A DNA stretch of 33,199 bases from Anaerolineae bacterium (GTDB lineage: Bacteria > Pseudomonadota > Alphaproteobacteria > DSM-16000 > Inquilinaceae), in assembly GCA_028285185.1 (NCBI GenBank), contig JANQQD010000141.1:1-33199 (forward strand), given 5' to 3'. Each line of letters opens with the position of its first letter. The first letter of the stretch is position 1. The translations under genes and the position numbers were made by a program. This document shows, in pieces, positions 31,800-33,199 of this stretch. A model generated the notes under the pieces. The model ran no database searches. It saw nothing but the letters and a program-made list of their open reading frames with translations, and had not been told where the DNA came from.

Positions 31800-33199
31800 A
31801 TGCGCATCGTGCTGATCCACCCCAACTACCATTCCGGTGGGGCCGAGATTGCCGGCAATTGGCCGCCGGCCTGGGTCGCCTATCTGGCCGGTGCGCTGAA
31901 ATCGGCAGGCTACACGGACCTGCGCTTCATCGACGCGATGACCAACAAGCTGTCCGACGATGACGTGCGTGCCCTATTGGCCGAGGAAAGGCCGGACGTG
32001 ATCGCCGCGACGGCGATCACGCCTTCCATCTACAAGGCCGAGCGGCTGCTGCAGATCGCCAAGGAAATGCACCCCGATGCGGTGACCGTGCTGGGCGGCA
32101 TCCATGCGACTTTCATGTACCAGCAGGTGTTGAGCGAAGCCCCGTGGATCGACGTGATCGTGCGCGGCGAGGGGGAGACGATCTTCACCGACCTGGTGCG
32201 CACCGTCGACGAAGGCGGCTGGCCCGTAGCGCGCGACGAGATCGAGGGGCTCGCGTTCCGCGACGGCGAGCGCATCGTCGCCACCAAGGCCTCCCCGACC
32301 ATCAAGGATCTCGACGCCATCACGCCCGACTGGAGCGTGCTGGAGTGGGAGAAGTACATCTACATCCCCATGAACACCCGCGTGGCCATTCCCAACATGG
32401 CACGCGGCTGCCCGTTCACCTGCTCGTTCTGCTCGCAGTGGAAATTCTGGCGCGACTACCGCATCCGCGACCCGAAGAAGGTGGTCGACGAGATCGAGGC
32501 GCTAGTGCGCGATCATAACGTCGGCTTCTTTATCCTTGCCGACGAGGAACCGACGATCAATCGCAAGAAGTTCGTCGCCTTCTGCGAGGAGCTGATCGCC
32601 CGCGGCCTGCCGAAGAAGATCCTCTGGGGCATCAACACGCGCGTAACCGACATCCTGCGTGACGAGGCGCTGCTGCCGTTCTATCGCGAGGCGGGGCTGA
32701 TCCACGTCTCGCTGGGGACCGAAGCGGCGGCCCAGTTGAAGCTCGACCGCTTCAACAAAGAGACAACGGTGGCCCAGAACAAGAAGGCGGTCCAGCTGCT
32801 GCGCGACGCCGGCATCGTCGTCGAGGCGCAATTCATCGTCGGCCTGGAGAACGAGACTCTCGAGACCCTGGAAGAGACGTATCGGATGGCCATGGACTGG
32901 AAGCCCGACATGGCCAACTGGGCGATGTACACGCCCTGGCCCTTCTCCAACCTGTTCCGGGAGTTGGGCGACAAGGTCGAGGTCTTCGACTTCGAGAAGT
33001 ACAACTTCGTCACGCCGATCATGAAGCCGGAGGCGATCGATCGCACCGAGCTGCTCGACGGCACGATGAAGAACTACCGCCGCTTCTACATGCACAAGAC
33101 GTTCTTCTCGTACCCCTGGACACGGGACCGCCAGCGGCGGCGCTATCTCTTGGGCTGCCTCAAGGCGTTCCTGAAGTCGAGCTTCCAGCGCAAGTTCTA
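31800..33199 (+). CDS. bchE: Anaerobic Mg-protoporphyrin IX monomethyl ester cyclase, 3'-truncated
   Basis: The frame is open from ATG 31800 to the window edge, 466 codons of an expected 550-600. BchE is a radical SAM, cobalamin-dependent enzyme that makes ring E with oxygen from water. The N-terminal B12-binding region (about 1-140) contains [20 protein letters not shown] and LGGIHATF; the radical SAM cluster motif is C204-x3-C208-x2-C211 in [33 protein letters not shown] and [13 protein letters not shown] follow as in the family. A weak GGAG lies before the ATG. It is 95 bases after hemA, behind a hairpin. Confidence 0.95.
   Translation, partial: MRIVLIHPNYHSGGAEIAGNWPPAWVAYLAGALKSAGYTDLRFIDAMTNKLSDDDVRALLAEERPDVIAATAITPSIYKAERLLQIAKEMHPDAVTVLGGIHATFMYQQVLSEAPWIDVIVRGEGETIFTDLVRTVDEGGWPVARDEIEGLAFRDGERIVATKASPTIKDLDAITPDWSVLEWEKYIYIPMNTRVAIPNMARGCPFTCSFCSQWKFWRDYRIRDPKKVVDEIEALVRDHNVGFFILADEEPTINRKKFVAFCEELIARGLPKKILWGINTRVTDILRDEALLPFYREAGLIHVSLGTEAAAQLKLDRFNKETTVAQNKKAVQLLRDAGIVVEAQFIVGLENETLETLEETYRMAMDWKPDMANWAMYTPWPFSNLFRELGDKVEVFDFEKYNFVTPIMKPEAIDRTELLDGTMKNYRRFYMHKTFFSYPWTRDRQRRRYLLGCLKAFLKSSFQRKF

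Overview
The window is a GC-rich stretch of an alphaproteobacterial photosynthesis gene cluster (PGC). It encodes bacteriochlorophyll synthesis (bchP, bchG, bchF, bchN, bchB, bchH, bchL, bchM, acsF, bchE), reaction-centre H subunit and assembly factors (puhA, puhB, puhC, puhE, lhaA), the C4-pathway ALA synthase hemA, and the PpsR/PpaA regulator pair. The hemA-type ALA synthase together with PpsR and PpaA points to a purple photosynthetic alphaproteobacterium. A Rhodospirillales/Azospirillales-like lineage is my inference from gene content, not something the sequence proves. Both the oxygen-dependent cyclase (acsF) and the radical-SAM cyclase (bchE) are present, so the organism probably makes bacteriochlorophyll with and without oxygen.

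Layout. Positions 1-2797 (+) hold the 3' part of a bacteriophytochrome histidine kinase overlapping a FixJ-type response regulator. Positions 2977-8626 are a mixed flank: a small ribbon-helix-helix-like protein (+), a DUF3422 membrane protein (-), hemN (-) with a PpsR-type box in front, a DUF3833 protein (-), and an alpha/beta hydrolase fused to a polytopic membrane domain (+) that seems to start at ATT. Positions 8623-12914 (-) form a tightly packed operon bchG - PucC-family transporter - bchP - tspO - small membrane protein. Positions 13058-15531 (-) hold ppaA followed by ppsR. From 15872 to the right edge (+) runs one superoperon of at least 17 kb: bchF-N-B-H-L-M-lhaA-puhA-B-C-orf101-acsF-puhE-hemA-bchE, mostly joined by ATGA/GTGA overlaps. 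bchE is cut by the window edge.

How it works together. HemA makes ALA and HemN makes protoporphyrinogen IX under low oxygen. BchH (with BchI/BchD elsewhere) and BchM make Mg-protoporphyrin monomethyl ester, and AcsF or BchE closes ring E. BchLNB reduces ring D, BchF hydrates the C3 vinyl, BchG adds the isoprenoid tail and BchP reduces it. LhaA, PuhB, PuhC, PuhE and perhaps orf101 help place pigment and subunits in the RC-LH1 complex with PuhA. PpsR-type boxes (TGT-N12-ACA) can be read in front of bchG, ppaA and hemN, with a one-mismatch box before bchF. At bchG and bchF the right half of the box is also a TTGACA -35 hexamer, a simple picture for repression. PpaA (cobalamin-type antirepressor) and the phytochrome pair give likely blue/redox and red/far-red inputs.

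Most worth a second look: the three-half-site operator and probably leaderless start at bchG, the ATT-initiated hydrolase/membrane fusion, the Ala/Glu-rich insertion in PuhA, the conserved but unexplained orf101 between puhC and acsF, the hairpin between hemA and bchE, and the PpsR box outside the core cluster at hemN. I saw no CRISPR array, insertion sequence, tRNA or rRNA.
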